Source of the DNA: Comamonas flocculans
Lineage (GTDB): Bacteria; Pseudomonadota; Gammaproteobacteria; Burkholderiales; Burkholderiaceae_C
DNA: 64,000 bases
NCBI RefSeq assembly: GCF_007954405.1
Contig: NZ_CP042344.1
Span: forward strand, 2,976,001 to 3,040,000
Reading direction: 5' to 3'
Shown piece by piece: positions 50,705-58,030 of the stretch. The notes beneath the pieces were generated by a model that saw nothing but the letters and a program-made list of their open reading frames with translations, was not told the origin of the DNA and did not search any database. The number at the start of each line of letters is the position of its first letter. The stretch's first letter is position 1. A program made the translations under genes and the position numbers.

Positions 50705-51430
50705 ATGAGCGACGCGCTGCTGGAACTCTCGGGCGTGCACACGCACATCGGGGCCTACCACATCCTGCACGGCGTGGACCTGGTGGTGCCACGCGGGCAG
50801 GTCACGCTGCTGCTCGGGCGCAACGGCGCGGGCAAGACGACGACGCTGCGCACCATCATGGGCCTGTGGCATGCGTCGCAGGGCAGCATCCGCCTGGGCG
50901 GGGAGGACATCACGCGGCTCGACACCCCGCGCATCGCGCAGCGCAGCATCGCCTACGTACCCGAGAACATGGGCATTTTCGCGGACCTCACCGTCAAGGA
51001 AAACCTGTTGCTGGCCGCGCGCAGCGCGGCGAACGCGGCGCAGATGGACGGCGAGCGCCTGCAGTGGATCTTCGGCCTGTTCCCGGCGGTGCAAAAGTTC
51101 TGGAACCAGGCCGCGGGCAAGCTCTCGGGCGGGCAAAAGCAGATGGTGGCGGTGGCGCGCGCCATCGTCGAGCCGCGCGATCTGCTCATCGTGGACGAGC
51201 CCAGCAAGGGCCTGGCGCCGGCCATCGTCAACAACATGATCGCCGCCTTCGAGCAGCTCAAGCGCGGCGGCGTGACCATCCTGCTGGTGGAGCAGAACAT
51301 CCGCTTCGCGCAGCGGCTGGGCGACGGCGTGGCGGTGATGGACAACGGCCGCGTGGTGCATGCGGGGCCGATGGCCCAGCTCGCGCAGGACGAGGCGCTG
51401 CAGCGTTCGCTGCTGGGGCTGTCGCTATGA
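50705..51430 (+). CDS. ABC transporter ATP-binding protein, LivF-like
   Basis: 241 residues: Walker A LLLGRNGAGKTTTLRTIMG, Q-loop region ITRLDTPRIAQRSIAYVPENMGIF, signature KLSGGQKQMVAVARAI, Walker B LLIVDEPSKGLAPAIV and VTILLVEQNIRFAQRLGD. This is the second ATPase of a LivKHMGF-type importer. Its ribosome-binding site (GGGAGGGAGGAGCAGCC) comes from the end of the upstream repeat. Confidence 0.93.
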   Translation: MSDALLELSGVHTHIGAYHILHGVDLVVPRGQVTLLLGRNGAGKTTTLRTIMGLWHASQGSIRLGGEDITRLDTPRIAQRSIAYVPENMGIFADLTVKENLLLAARSAANAAQMDGERLQWIFGLFPAVQKFWNQAAGKLSGGQKQMVAVARAIVEPRDLLIVDEPSKGLAPAIVNNMIAAFEQLKRGGVTILLVEQNIRFAQRLGDGVAVMDNGRVVHAGPMAQLAQDEALQRSLLGLSL

Positions 51431-51432
51431 AA

Positions 51433-51489
51433 TATGAGTCAAATACGGCTCCAGCCCTTGTGCAGCAAGCGCTGACAGCTATCAATACC
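51433..51489 (-). repeat. Dispersed ~57-bp palindromic repeat inside the liv-type operon
   Basis: On the minus strand: TATTGATAGCTGTCAGCGCT then TGCTGCACAAGGGCTGGAGCCGTATTTGACTC. It begins two bases after the livF-like stop and ends before the GGAGGG site of the livH-like gene. Confidence 0.8.
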
Positions 51490-51500
51490 GGAGGGTGCGC

Positions 51501-52484
51501 ATGAAGCTGGGCGACCTGGACTGGAAGCCGCTCGCGCTGGTGCCGCTGCTGGCGCTCGGGGTGCTGCCGCTGATAGCCTCGCCTTCCACCTGGCTGACGC
51601 TCACGGTGGCGGGCCTGGCCATGGGGATGATCATCTTCATCATCGCCTCCGGCCTGACGCTGATCTTCGGCCTGATGGACGTGCTCAACTTCGGCCACGG
51701 CGTGTTCATCGCGCTCGGGGCCTTCGTGGCCACCAGCGTGCTCGGGCTGATGGGCGACTGGACCGGCTCGGGCGAGCTCTGGCGCAACCTGCTGGCGGTG
51801 CTGCCCGCAATGGTCGTGGCCATGCTGGTGGCGGGGGCCGTGGGCATCGCCTTCGAGCGCTTTCTGGTGCGCCCGGTGTATGGCGACCACCTCAAGCAGA
51901 TTCTCATCACCATGGGCGGCATGATCATCGGCGAGGAGCTGATCAAGGTCATCTGGGGGCCGCAGCAGATTCCGTTGCCGCTGCCCATGGGCATGCGCGG
52001 CTCCATCCTCATTGGCGATGCGGCGATAGAGAAGTACCGGCTGGTGGCGGTGGTGGTGGGCCTCGTCGTCTTTGCCGCGCTGGTCTGGGTGCTGGCGCGC
52101 ACCAAGGTGGGCCTGCTGATACGCGCCGGGGTGCAGGACGGCGAGATGGTGGAGGCGCTGGGCTACCGCATCCGCCGCCTGTTCGTCGGCGTGTTCGTCG
52201 CGGGCAGCGCGCTGGCCGGCCTGGGCGGCGTGATGTGGGGCCTGTACCAGCAGAGCGTGGTGCCGCAGATGGGCAACGAGGTGACGATATTGATCTTCAT
52301 CGTGCTCATCATCGGTGGCCTGGGCTCTACCTCGGGGGCGCTGATCGGGGCGCTGCTGGTGGGGCTGATGGCCAACTACACCGGCTTTCTGCTGCCGAAG
52401 GTGGCGCTGTTTTCCAACATCGCGCTGATGGTCGCCATCCTGCTGTGGCGCCCGCGCGGCGTCTACCCGCTGACCGAGCGCTGA
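51501..52484 (+). CDS. ABC transporter permease, LivH-like
   Basis: 327 residues with about eight membrane segments. LivH features: GLTLIFGLMDVLNFGHGVFIALGAF near the N-terminus, FERFLVRPVYG, LKQILITMGGMIIGEELIKVIWG, the EAA-like ALGYRIRRLFVGVFVAGSALAGLGG and FIVLIIGGLGSTSGALIGALLVG. ATG at 51501 chosen over GTG at 51495 because GGAGGG lies six bases before it. Pairs with the LivM-like permease. Confidence 0.93.
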   Translation: MKLGDLDWKPLALVPLLALGVLPLIASPSTWLTLTVAGLAMGMIIFIIASGLTLIFGLMDVLNFGHGVFIALGAFVATSVLGLMGDWTGSGELWRNLLAVLPAMVVAMLVAGAVGIAFERFLVRPVYGDHLKQILITMGGMIIGEELIKVIWGPQQIPLPLPMGMRGSILIGDAAIEKYRLVAVVVGLVVFAALVWVLARTKVGLLIRAGVQDGEMVEALGYRIRRLFVGVFVAGSALAGLGGVMWGLYQQSVVPQMGNEVTILIFIVLIIGGLGSTSGALIGALLVGLMANYTGFLLPKVALFSNIALMVAILLWRPRGVYPLTER

Positions 52485-52501
52485 GGAAGGAGCAGAGGGC
52501 C

Positions 52502-53593
52502 ATGTTGCAACGCATCCTCTCGGGCGACCTGCCGCGCAGCCGCGTGCTGGCGGTGATTCTGGCGGTGGTGCTGGTCGGGCTGCTGCTTGCGCCCTTCCTG
52601 TTTCCGGGCGTGAAGGCGCTCAACGTCGCGGCCAAGGTGCTGGTGTTTGCCGTGCTGGTGGCAAGTTTTGACCTGCTGCTGGGCTACACCGGCATCGTGA
52701 GTTTTGCCCACACCATGTTCTTCGGCATCGGCGCCTACGGCATCGCGATCGCCACCACGCGCCTGGGGCCCACCTGGGGGGCGCTGGCCGTGGGCACGCT
52801 GGCGGCGCTGGCGGTGTCGCTGGTGCTGTCGCTGCTGATCGGGCTGTTTTCGCTGCGCGTGCGGGCGATCTTCTTCGCCATGATCACGCTGGCGGTGGCG
52901 GCGGCCTTCCAGACGCTGGCCTCGCAGCTGTCGGATTTCACCGGGGGCGAGGACGGATTGAGCTTCAAGGTCCCCGAGGTGCTCTCGCCGAGCTTCGAGC
53001 CGCTCGAGAACCCCTTCCTCGGCGTGGACATCGACGGCAAGATCTTCTGCTACTACCTGCTCTTCGTCTGCGCGGTGGTACTGATCCTGGCGATGCTGCG
53101 CGTGGTCAATTCGCCCTTCGGGCGCGTGCTGCAGGCGATACGCGAAAACGAATTCCGCGCCGAAGCCATAGGCTACCGCGTGGTGGTCTATCGCACGCTC
53201 TCCAGCGTCATCTCGGCGCTGTTCGCGACGCTGGCGGGCTGCATGCTGGCGCTCTGGCTGCGCTACAACGGGCCGGAGACTTCACTGTCCTTCGAGATCA
53301 TGATGGACGTGCTGCTCATCGTCGTGATCGGCGGCATGGGCACGGTCTACGGCGCGGCCATCGGCGCGGTGCTCTTCATGGTGGCGCAAAGCTATCTGCA
53401 GGACCTGCTGCGCCTGGCGAGCGAGGCGGTGGGCGCGCTGCCCTGGCTCTCGGCGCTGCTCTCGCCCGACCGCTGGCTGCTCTGGCTGGGGCTGCTCTTC
53501 GTGCTCTCCGTCTATTACTTTCCCACGGGCGTGGTGGGCAGGCTGCGCGCGGCGCGGCGCGCGCCGCGTCCCCTTGCCGAGGCCTCGCGATGA
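52502..53593 (+). CDS. ABC transporter permease, LivM-like
   Basis: 363 residues, about ten membrane segments. LivM marks: DLLLGYTGIVSFAHTMFFGIGAYG, LFSLRVRAIFFAMITLAVA, GEDGLSFKVPEV, the EAA loop VLQAIRENEFRAEAIGYRVVVYRTL and IVVIGGMGTVYGAAIGAVLF. AAGGAGCAGAGG precedes the ATG. Its stop overlaps the hydrolase start by four bases, tying the hydrolase to the transporter operon. Confidence 0.93.
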   Translation: MLQRILSGDLPRSRVLAVILAVVLVGLLLAPFLFPGVKALNVAAKVLVFAVLVASFDLLLGYTGIVSFAHTMFFGIGAYGIAIATTRLGPTWGALAVGTLAALAVSLVLSLLIGLFSLRVRAIFFAMITLAVAAAFQTLASQLSDFTGGEDGLSFKVPEVLSPSFEPLENPFLGVDIDGKIFCYYLLFVCAVVLILAMLRVVNSPFGRVLQAIRENEFRAEAIGYRVVVYRTLSSVISALFATLAGCMLALWLRYNGPETSLSFEIMMDVLLIVVIGGMGTVYGAAIGAVLFMVAQSYLQDLLRLASEAVGALPWLSALLSPDRWLLWLGLLFVLSVYYFPTGVVGRLRAARRAPRPLAEASR

Positions 53594-54444
53594 TTGCATG
53601 CGCTTCCCGTTACGCCCGCCTGGCGGGCTACGAGATCCACTTCATGGACTGGGGCGAACCCGAGGCCCCCGTGGTGCTGGCCTGGCACGGCCTGGCGCGT
53701 ACCGGGCGCGACATGGACGAGCTCGCCGGGCACCTGGCGCGCTGCGGCTACCGCGTGCTCTGCCCGGACACCCTGGGCCGCGGCCTGAGCCAGTGGAGCC
53801 GCGCGCCGGACGAGGAATACTGCCTGGCCTTCTACACCCGTCTGGCCACGCAACTGCTGGACCAGCTTGGCGTCGCGCAGGTGCGCTGGATAGGCACCTC
53901 GATGGGCGGCGCCATCGGCATGGCGGCGGCCGGCGGCGTGCTGGCCGGGCGCATCACGCACCTGGCGCTCAACGACATCGCACCCGAGCTGGCCGGCGCC
54001 GCCGTGCAGCGCATCAAGGCCTATGCCGGCCAGCCGCCCGCCTTCGATACCGTGACCGAGCTCGAAGCCTTCTTCCGCCAGGTCTATGCGCCCTACGGCT
54101 GGCTGAGCGATGCGCAGTGGCGTCGCCTGACCGAGACCAGCACCCGGCGCCTGCCCGACGGGCGCGTGACGCCGCACTACGACCCGGCCATGGTGCGCCA
54201 GTTCACCGTGCACCCGCGCGACTACGACCAGTGGGCCGTCTACGACGGGCTGGACGTTCCCGTGCTCTGCCTGCATGGCGTGGAGTCCGACCTGGTGCTG
54301 CCCGGGACGATCGCGCGGATGAAGCAGCGCGGCCCCGGTGCGCGTGGCCGGCTGCAGGTCATCGAGGTGCCCGATTGCGGCCACGCGCCGGCGCTCAATG
54401 TGCCCGATCAGCTGGGCTGGGTCGAGCGCTTCTTCGCGCGCTGA
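53590..54444 (+). CDS. Alpha/beta hydrolase
   Basis: 284 residues of the alpha/beta-hydrolase fold. Oxyanion segment VVLAWHGLARTG, nucleophile elbow WIGTSMGGAIGMAA (Ser), a late acid (VLCLHGVESDLVL, Asp) and catalytic His in VPDCGHAPALN. Translationally coupled to the last transporter gene (ATGA), so it probably hydrolyses the imported compound, an ester, amide or lactone. It lacks a signal peptide and should act in the cytoplasm. Confidence 0.88.
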   Translation: MIACASRYARLAGYEIHFMDWGEPEAPVVLAWHGLARTGRDMDELAGHLARCGYRVLCPDTLGRGLSQWSRAPDEEYCLAFYTRLATQLLDQLGVAQVRWIGTSMGGAIGMAAAGGVLAGRITHLALNDIAPELAGAAVQRIKAYAGQPPAFDTVTELEAFFRQVYAPYGWLSDAQWRRLTETSTRRLPDGRVTPHYDPAMVRQFTVHPRDYDQWAVYDGLDVPVLCLHGVESDLVLPGTIARMKQRGPGARGRLQVIEVPDCGHAPALNVPDQLGWVERFFAR

Positions 54445-54501
54445 ACGCCGGCGGCGCCGGCCATCGTCGGGGTCAGGGTCTGCGCAGAGCTCGAGCAGCG
54501 C

Positions 54502-54933
54502 CTATTCGTCGTCCAGCGACGCGCTCCAGCGCTCGCCCCAGCCGCGCCGGCGGGTGTCGTCGAGCGTGCGCCGGTCGCGCTTGGTGGGGCGGCCCTGGCG
54601 CAGCGTGTCGGCCGGCTCGGGCGCCAGGCGCCGGGCCTCGGCAGCGCGCGTGCGCGCAAGCAGGCTCTCGGCGGTTTCCTCGTACAACAGCTGCGCCACC
54701 GGCGCGGGCCCGCGCATCGCGCTGAGCGCGCGCACTACCACGGTGCGCGCCACCGGCCCCTGGCGCAGGGCCACGGTGTCGCCCGGGCGCAGCTCACGCG
54801 CGGGCTTGGCGTTGGCACCGTTGACCTGCACGCGGCCCTTGTCTATCTCCTGCACCGCCAGGGCGCGGGTCTTGCAGAAGCGGGCGCACCACAGCCATTT
54901 GTCCAGGCGCATGGTTTCGGGTGGGACGGCCAT
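54502..54933 (-). CDS. hslR: Hsp15-like S4-domain RNA-binding protein
   Basis: 143 residues. The N-terminal S4 domain is MRLDKWLWCARFCKTRALAVQEIDKGRVQVNG...PARELRPGDTVAL, as in E. coli Hsp15, followed by a basic C-terminal tail (RRLAPEPADTLRQGRPTKRDRR). Hsp15 binds stalled 50S-nascent-chain complexes for recycling. It is downstream of hemH on the same strand, separated by a 42-base gap occupied by a dispersed repeat. Confidence 0.9.
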   Translation of the reverse strand: MAVPPETMRLDKWLWCARFCKTRALAVQEIDKGRVQVNGANAKPARELRPGDTVALRQGPVARTVVVRALSAMRGPAPVAQLLYEETAESLLARTRAAEARRLAPEPADTLRQGRPTKRDRRTLDDTRRRGWGERWSASLDDE

Positions 54934-54945
54934 GGTCTATGAAAA

Positions 54946-55000
54946 GAAGAGCTGCTGGCGCTTGCTGGGCAAGGGCTAGGCGGCGATTTGACTGGTATTC
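54946..55000 (+). repeat. Dispersed ~57-bp palindromic repeat overlapping the hemH 3' end
   Basis: AGAGCTGCTGGCGCTTGCTG then GGCAAGGGCTAGGCGGCGATTTGACTGGTATT. It covers the gap between hslR and hemH and extends 25 bases into hemH, whose last seven codons and stop (TAG at 54976-54978) are inside the repeat. Confidence 0.8.
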
Positions 55001-56004
55001 TTGTCTGCCACCGGCCAGCCCGCCAGGTGCTGCTGGGCGATGCGCGAGAGCGCGGTGATCCAGGCGTGGCTGTCGTTCAGGCAGGGGATGTAGCGAAAGC
55101 TCTGGCCACCGGCCTTCAGGAAGGCGTCGCGCACTTCCTGGTTGATTTCTTCCAGCGTCTCCAGGCAGTCGCTGGTGAAGCCGGGGCAGATCACGTCCAG
55201 GCTGCGCGTGCCGCCCTGGGCCAGGGCGATTGCCGTGGGCTCGGTGTAGGGCTGCAGCCATTCGGCGCGGCCAAAGCGCGACTGGAAGCTGAGCTGGTAT
55301 TCGCCGCTGTTGAGCTGCAGCTCGCGGGCCAGCAGTTCGGTGGTGGCGTGGCATTGCTCGGCATAGGGGTCGCCCAGGCGCACGTTGCGCTGCGGGATGC
55401 CGTGAAAGCTGATCAGCAGCTTCTCGGCGCGTCCGCCCTCGCGCTGCCAGTGCTGGCGCACGCTCTGCGCCAGCGCGGCGATGTAGTCGCTCTGGTCGTG
55501 GTAGCCGTTGACGAAGCGCAGCTCGGGCAGGGCGCGCACGCCGGTGCTCCACTGGTTGACGGCGTCGTTCACGCTGGCAATGGTGGTGGCCGAATACTGC
55601 GGGTACAGCGGCAGCACCAGCACGCGCTGCACGCCCTGGGCCATCAGCGCCTGCAGCTGCGCGGCGATGGCGGGCTGGCCGTAGCGCATGGCGGGCAGCA
55701 CGGTGGTGGGCAGGCCCGCCTGGGCCAGCCAGCCCTGCAGCATCAGTGCCTGCTTTTGCGTCCACAGCAGCAGGGGTGAGCCTTCGGCCGTCCAGATGCT
55801 GCGGTATTTGGCAGCGGACCTGGCCGGGCGGGTGCGCAGGATGATGCCGTGCAGGATGGGCCACCAGGCGGCGCGCGGGATTTCCACCACGCGCGGGTCG
55901 CTCAGGAATTCGGCCAGGTAGCTGCGCAGCGCGGCGGTAGTGGGTGCCTGCGGCGTGCCCAGATTGCACAGCAGGACGGCGGTAGTGGGAGCGTTGTCGG
56001 CCAT
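54976..56004 (-). CDS. hemH: Ferrochelatase
   Basis: 342 residues. Inserts Fe(II) into protoporphyrin IX, last step of haem synthesis. N-terminal AVLLCNLGTPQAPTTAALRSYLAEFLSD, catalytic His in KLLISFHGIPQRN, and conserved Glu region VICPGFTSDCLETLEEI. The C-terminus WPVADKNTSQIAA ends inside a dispersed repeat (NTSQIAA and the stop), so the original tail was replaced. Haem supply fits the demand of the octahaem HaoA and bacterioferritin. Confidence 0.95.
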   Translation of the reverse strand: MADNAPTTAVLLCNLGTPQAPTTAALRSYLAEFLSDPRVVEIPRAAWWPILHGIILRTRPARSAAKYRSIWTAEGSPLLLWTQKQALMLQGWLAQAGLPTTVLPAMRYGQPAIAAQLQALMAQGVQRVLVLPLYPQYSATTIASVNDAVNQWSTGVRALPELRFVNGYHDQSDYIAALAQSVRQHWQREGGRAEKLLISFHGIPQRNVRLGDPYAEQCHATTELLARELQLNSGEYQLSFQSRFGRAEWLQPYTEPTAIALAQGGTRSLDVICPGFTSDCLETLEEINQEVRDAFLKAGGQSFRYIPCLNDSHAWITALSRIAQQHLAGWPVADKNTSQIAA

Positions 56005-56048
56005 GCGGCGATTGTCTCAGGCTGCCGCGCGCTCTGGCTGCATGTGGC

Positions 56049-56696
56049 TCAGTCTCTGGGGGCGTCCGGCTGGTTGGCAGGGGCGGCTTGCTCGAAGGCG
56101 GGCAGCCTGGCGCAAGCGGCGTCGATGGCGCTGATCAAGGGCCAGCGCCCCATGTCCACGTTGAAGCGCCGGGCGCTGGCCACCTGCGGAATCAGGTAGC
56201 AGTCCGCCAGCGTCGGGCGCCCGCCCCAGCTGAAGTCGCCCCGCTCGCCGTCGGCCCCCAGGAGTTTTTCGTAGGCGTCAAAGCCGGTGCTGATCCATTC
56301 GCCGCACCAGCGCTCGATGGCGGCCTTGTCGGCGCCGAACTGGTGCTTGAGGTATTGCAGGATGCGCCGGTTGTTGATCGGATGGATGTCGCAGCCGATG
56401 AGGGCGGCCAGCGCCCGCACATGGGCGCGGGCCCGGGGCTCGGCGGGCAGCAGCGGCGGCTCGGGATGGGTCTCTTCCAGCCATTCGAGGATGGCGGGCG
56501 ACTGGGTGAGCACCGTGCCGTCATCGAGCACCAGCGCGGGCACCAGCGCCTGCGGGTTCAGCTCGTGGAAATCGCCGTGCAGGTGCGCCTCGTGCAGCAA
56601 ATCGACCGCCACGTACTGTGCCTGCACGCCCTTGAGCGCCATGGCAATGCGCGTGCGGTGCGAGGTGCCGCTGCGAAAGTAGTTGTAGAGCTTCAT
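56049..56696 (-). CDS. maiA: Maleylacetoacetate isomerase
   Basis: 215-residue zeta-class glutathione transferase. The active-site motif SGTSHRTRIAMALKG corresponds to SSCSxRVRIAL of MaiA; LNPQALVPALVLDDGTVLTQSPAILEWLEE is the glutathione-binding part, and ADCYLIPQVASARRFNVDM the C-terminal domain. It isomerises maleylacetoacetate to fumarylacetoacetate in tyrosine/homogentisate breakdown. The next enzyme, FahA, is encoded 11 bases upstream in the same operon. Confidence 0.93.
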   Translation of the reverse strand: MKLYNYFRSGTSHRTRIAMALKGVQAQYVAVDLLHEAHLHGDFHELNPQALVPALVLDDGTVLTQSPAILEWLEETHPEPPLLPAEPRARAHVRALAALIGCDIHPINNRRILQYLKHQFGADKAAIERWCGEWISTGFDAYEKLLGADGERGDFSWGGRPTLADCYLIPQVASARRFNVDMGRWPLISAIDAACARLPAFEQAAPANQPDAPRD

Positions 56697-56707
56697 CGCG
56701 CGCGCTC

Positions 56708-58030
56708 TCACAGGCTGCGCGCGGGCAGCACCTGGCCGCGGCATTCGCCAAAGCCGATGCGGGCCTGGCCGGGTTTGTCGCACCAGGCACGAAACACCAC
56801 CGTGTCGCCGTCTTCCAGGAAGGCGCGCTGCTCGCCATTGGGCAGCTTGATGGGGTTCTTGCCACCGGCCGTGAGCTCCAGCAGCGCACCCGCCTGGTCC
56901 AGCGTGGGGCCGGAGAGCGTGCCCGTGCCCAGCAGGTCGCCCGGTTGCAGATTGCAGCCGTTGACGCTGTGGTGCGCCACCATTTGCGCCAGCGTCCAGT
57001 AGGCGTGGCGGTAGCTGGTGGTGCAAATGACGGCGCCGCTGGCCGGGTCTTGCGCGCGCATGGCCGGGGTTTGCAGCGTGACCTGCATCTGCACGTCCAG
57101 TGCGCCGGCGCTTCGGTTGTGCTCGCTGTCCAGGTAGGGCAGGGGCTGGGGGTCACCCGCCGGGCGCTCGGGCGCGGTGCGAAAGGGTGCGAGCGCCTCC
57201 AGGGTCACCACCCAGGGCGAGATGCTGGTGGCGAAGTTCTTGGCCAGGAAGGGCCCCAGCGGCTGGTATTCCCAGGCCTGGATGTCGCGCGCGGACCAGT
57301 CGTTGAGCAGGCACAGGCCGAACACGTGGTCTTCCGCCTCGGTGATCGGCACGGCTTCGCCCAGGGCATTGGCCTGGCCGAGGAACACGCCGAGTTCCAG
57401 CTCGATGTCCAGGCGCTGGCTTGCACCCAGGACCGGGGCGCTGCTCTCTGGCGCCTTGAGCTGGCCGCAGGGGCGGGCAAAGTTCTGGCCCGAGACGACC
57501 ACGCTGGAGGCGCGCCCGTGGTAGCCGATGGGCACCCACTTGTAGTTGGGCATCAGGGGGTTGTCCGGGCGGAACAGGCGCCCGACGTTGGTGGCGTGAT
57601 GGATCGAGGTGTAGAAGTCGGTGTAGTCGCCAATGCGCGCGGGCAGCAGGTATTCCACCTGGGCCTGGGGCACCAGGCAGATTTGCACTACGGCCTGCTC
57701 GTGCGCGCCTTCGCGCAGCGCACGCGAGAGCGCCAGGCGCAGCGCGCTCCAGTGCGCGGGGGTGAGCGCCATCAGCGCGTTGAGCGTGCTCTGGCTGCCG
57801 GCGGCGAGCGCCTCGGCGGCGCGGCCGCTGAAGGGCTTGGCCTGGTGCAGTTCGGCCAGGTCGATGATCTGGTCGCCTATGGCCACGCCGCCGCGCGCGG
57901 GCTCGGTGCTGCCCCTGCGGCGAAACACCGCGAACGGCAGGTTCTGGATGGGGAAGTCCGTGCCTTCGGCATGGGCGGATGCAAGCCAGCTGCGCAGCGC
58001 GGGGTCGTGGGTTTCGTTCAAGGTGCTCAT
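56708..58030 (-). CDS. fahA: Fumarylacetoacetase
   Basis: 440 residues from MSTLNETHDPALRSW, the family length. The N-terminal SH3-like domain has DFPIQNLPFAVFRRRG; the catalytic domain has DYTDFYTSIHHATNVGRLFRP (metal Asp and catalytic His), PIGYHGRASSVVVSG, LDIELELGVFLG and LLNDWSARDIQAWEYQPLGPF. It splits fumarylacetoacetate to fumarate and acetoacetate. Its ribosome-binding site is weak (CAGGG), and no stop codon separates it in frame from the permease upstream, so it may be made by internal initiation or as part of a fusion. Confidence 0.93.
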   Translation of the reverse strand: MSTLNETHDPALRSWLASAHAEGTDFPIQNLPFAVFRRRGSTEPARGGVAIGDQIIDLAELHQAKPFSGRAAEALAAGSQSTLNALMALTPAHWSALRLALSRALREGAHEQAVVQICLVPQAQVEYLLPARIGDYTDFYTSIHHATNVGRLFRPDNPLMPNYKWVPIGYHGRASSVVVSGQNFARPCGQLKAPESSAPVLGASQRLDIELELGVFLGQANALGEAVPITEAEDHVFGLCLLNDWSARDIQAWEYQPLGPFLAKNFATSISPWVVTLEALAPFRTAPERPAGDPQPLPYLDSEHNRSAGALDVQMQVTLQTPAMRAQDPASGAVICTTSYRHAYWTLAQMVAHHSVNGCNLQPGDLLGTGTLSGPTLDQAGALLELTAGGKNPIKLPNGEQRAFLEDGDTVVFRAWCDKPGQARIGFGECRGQVLPARSL

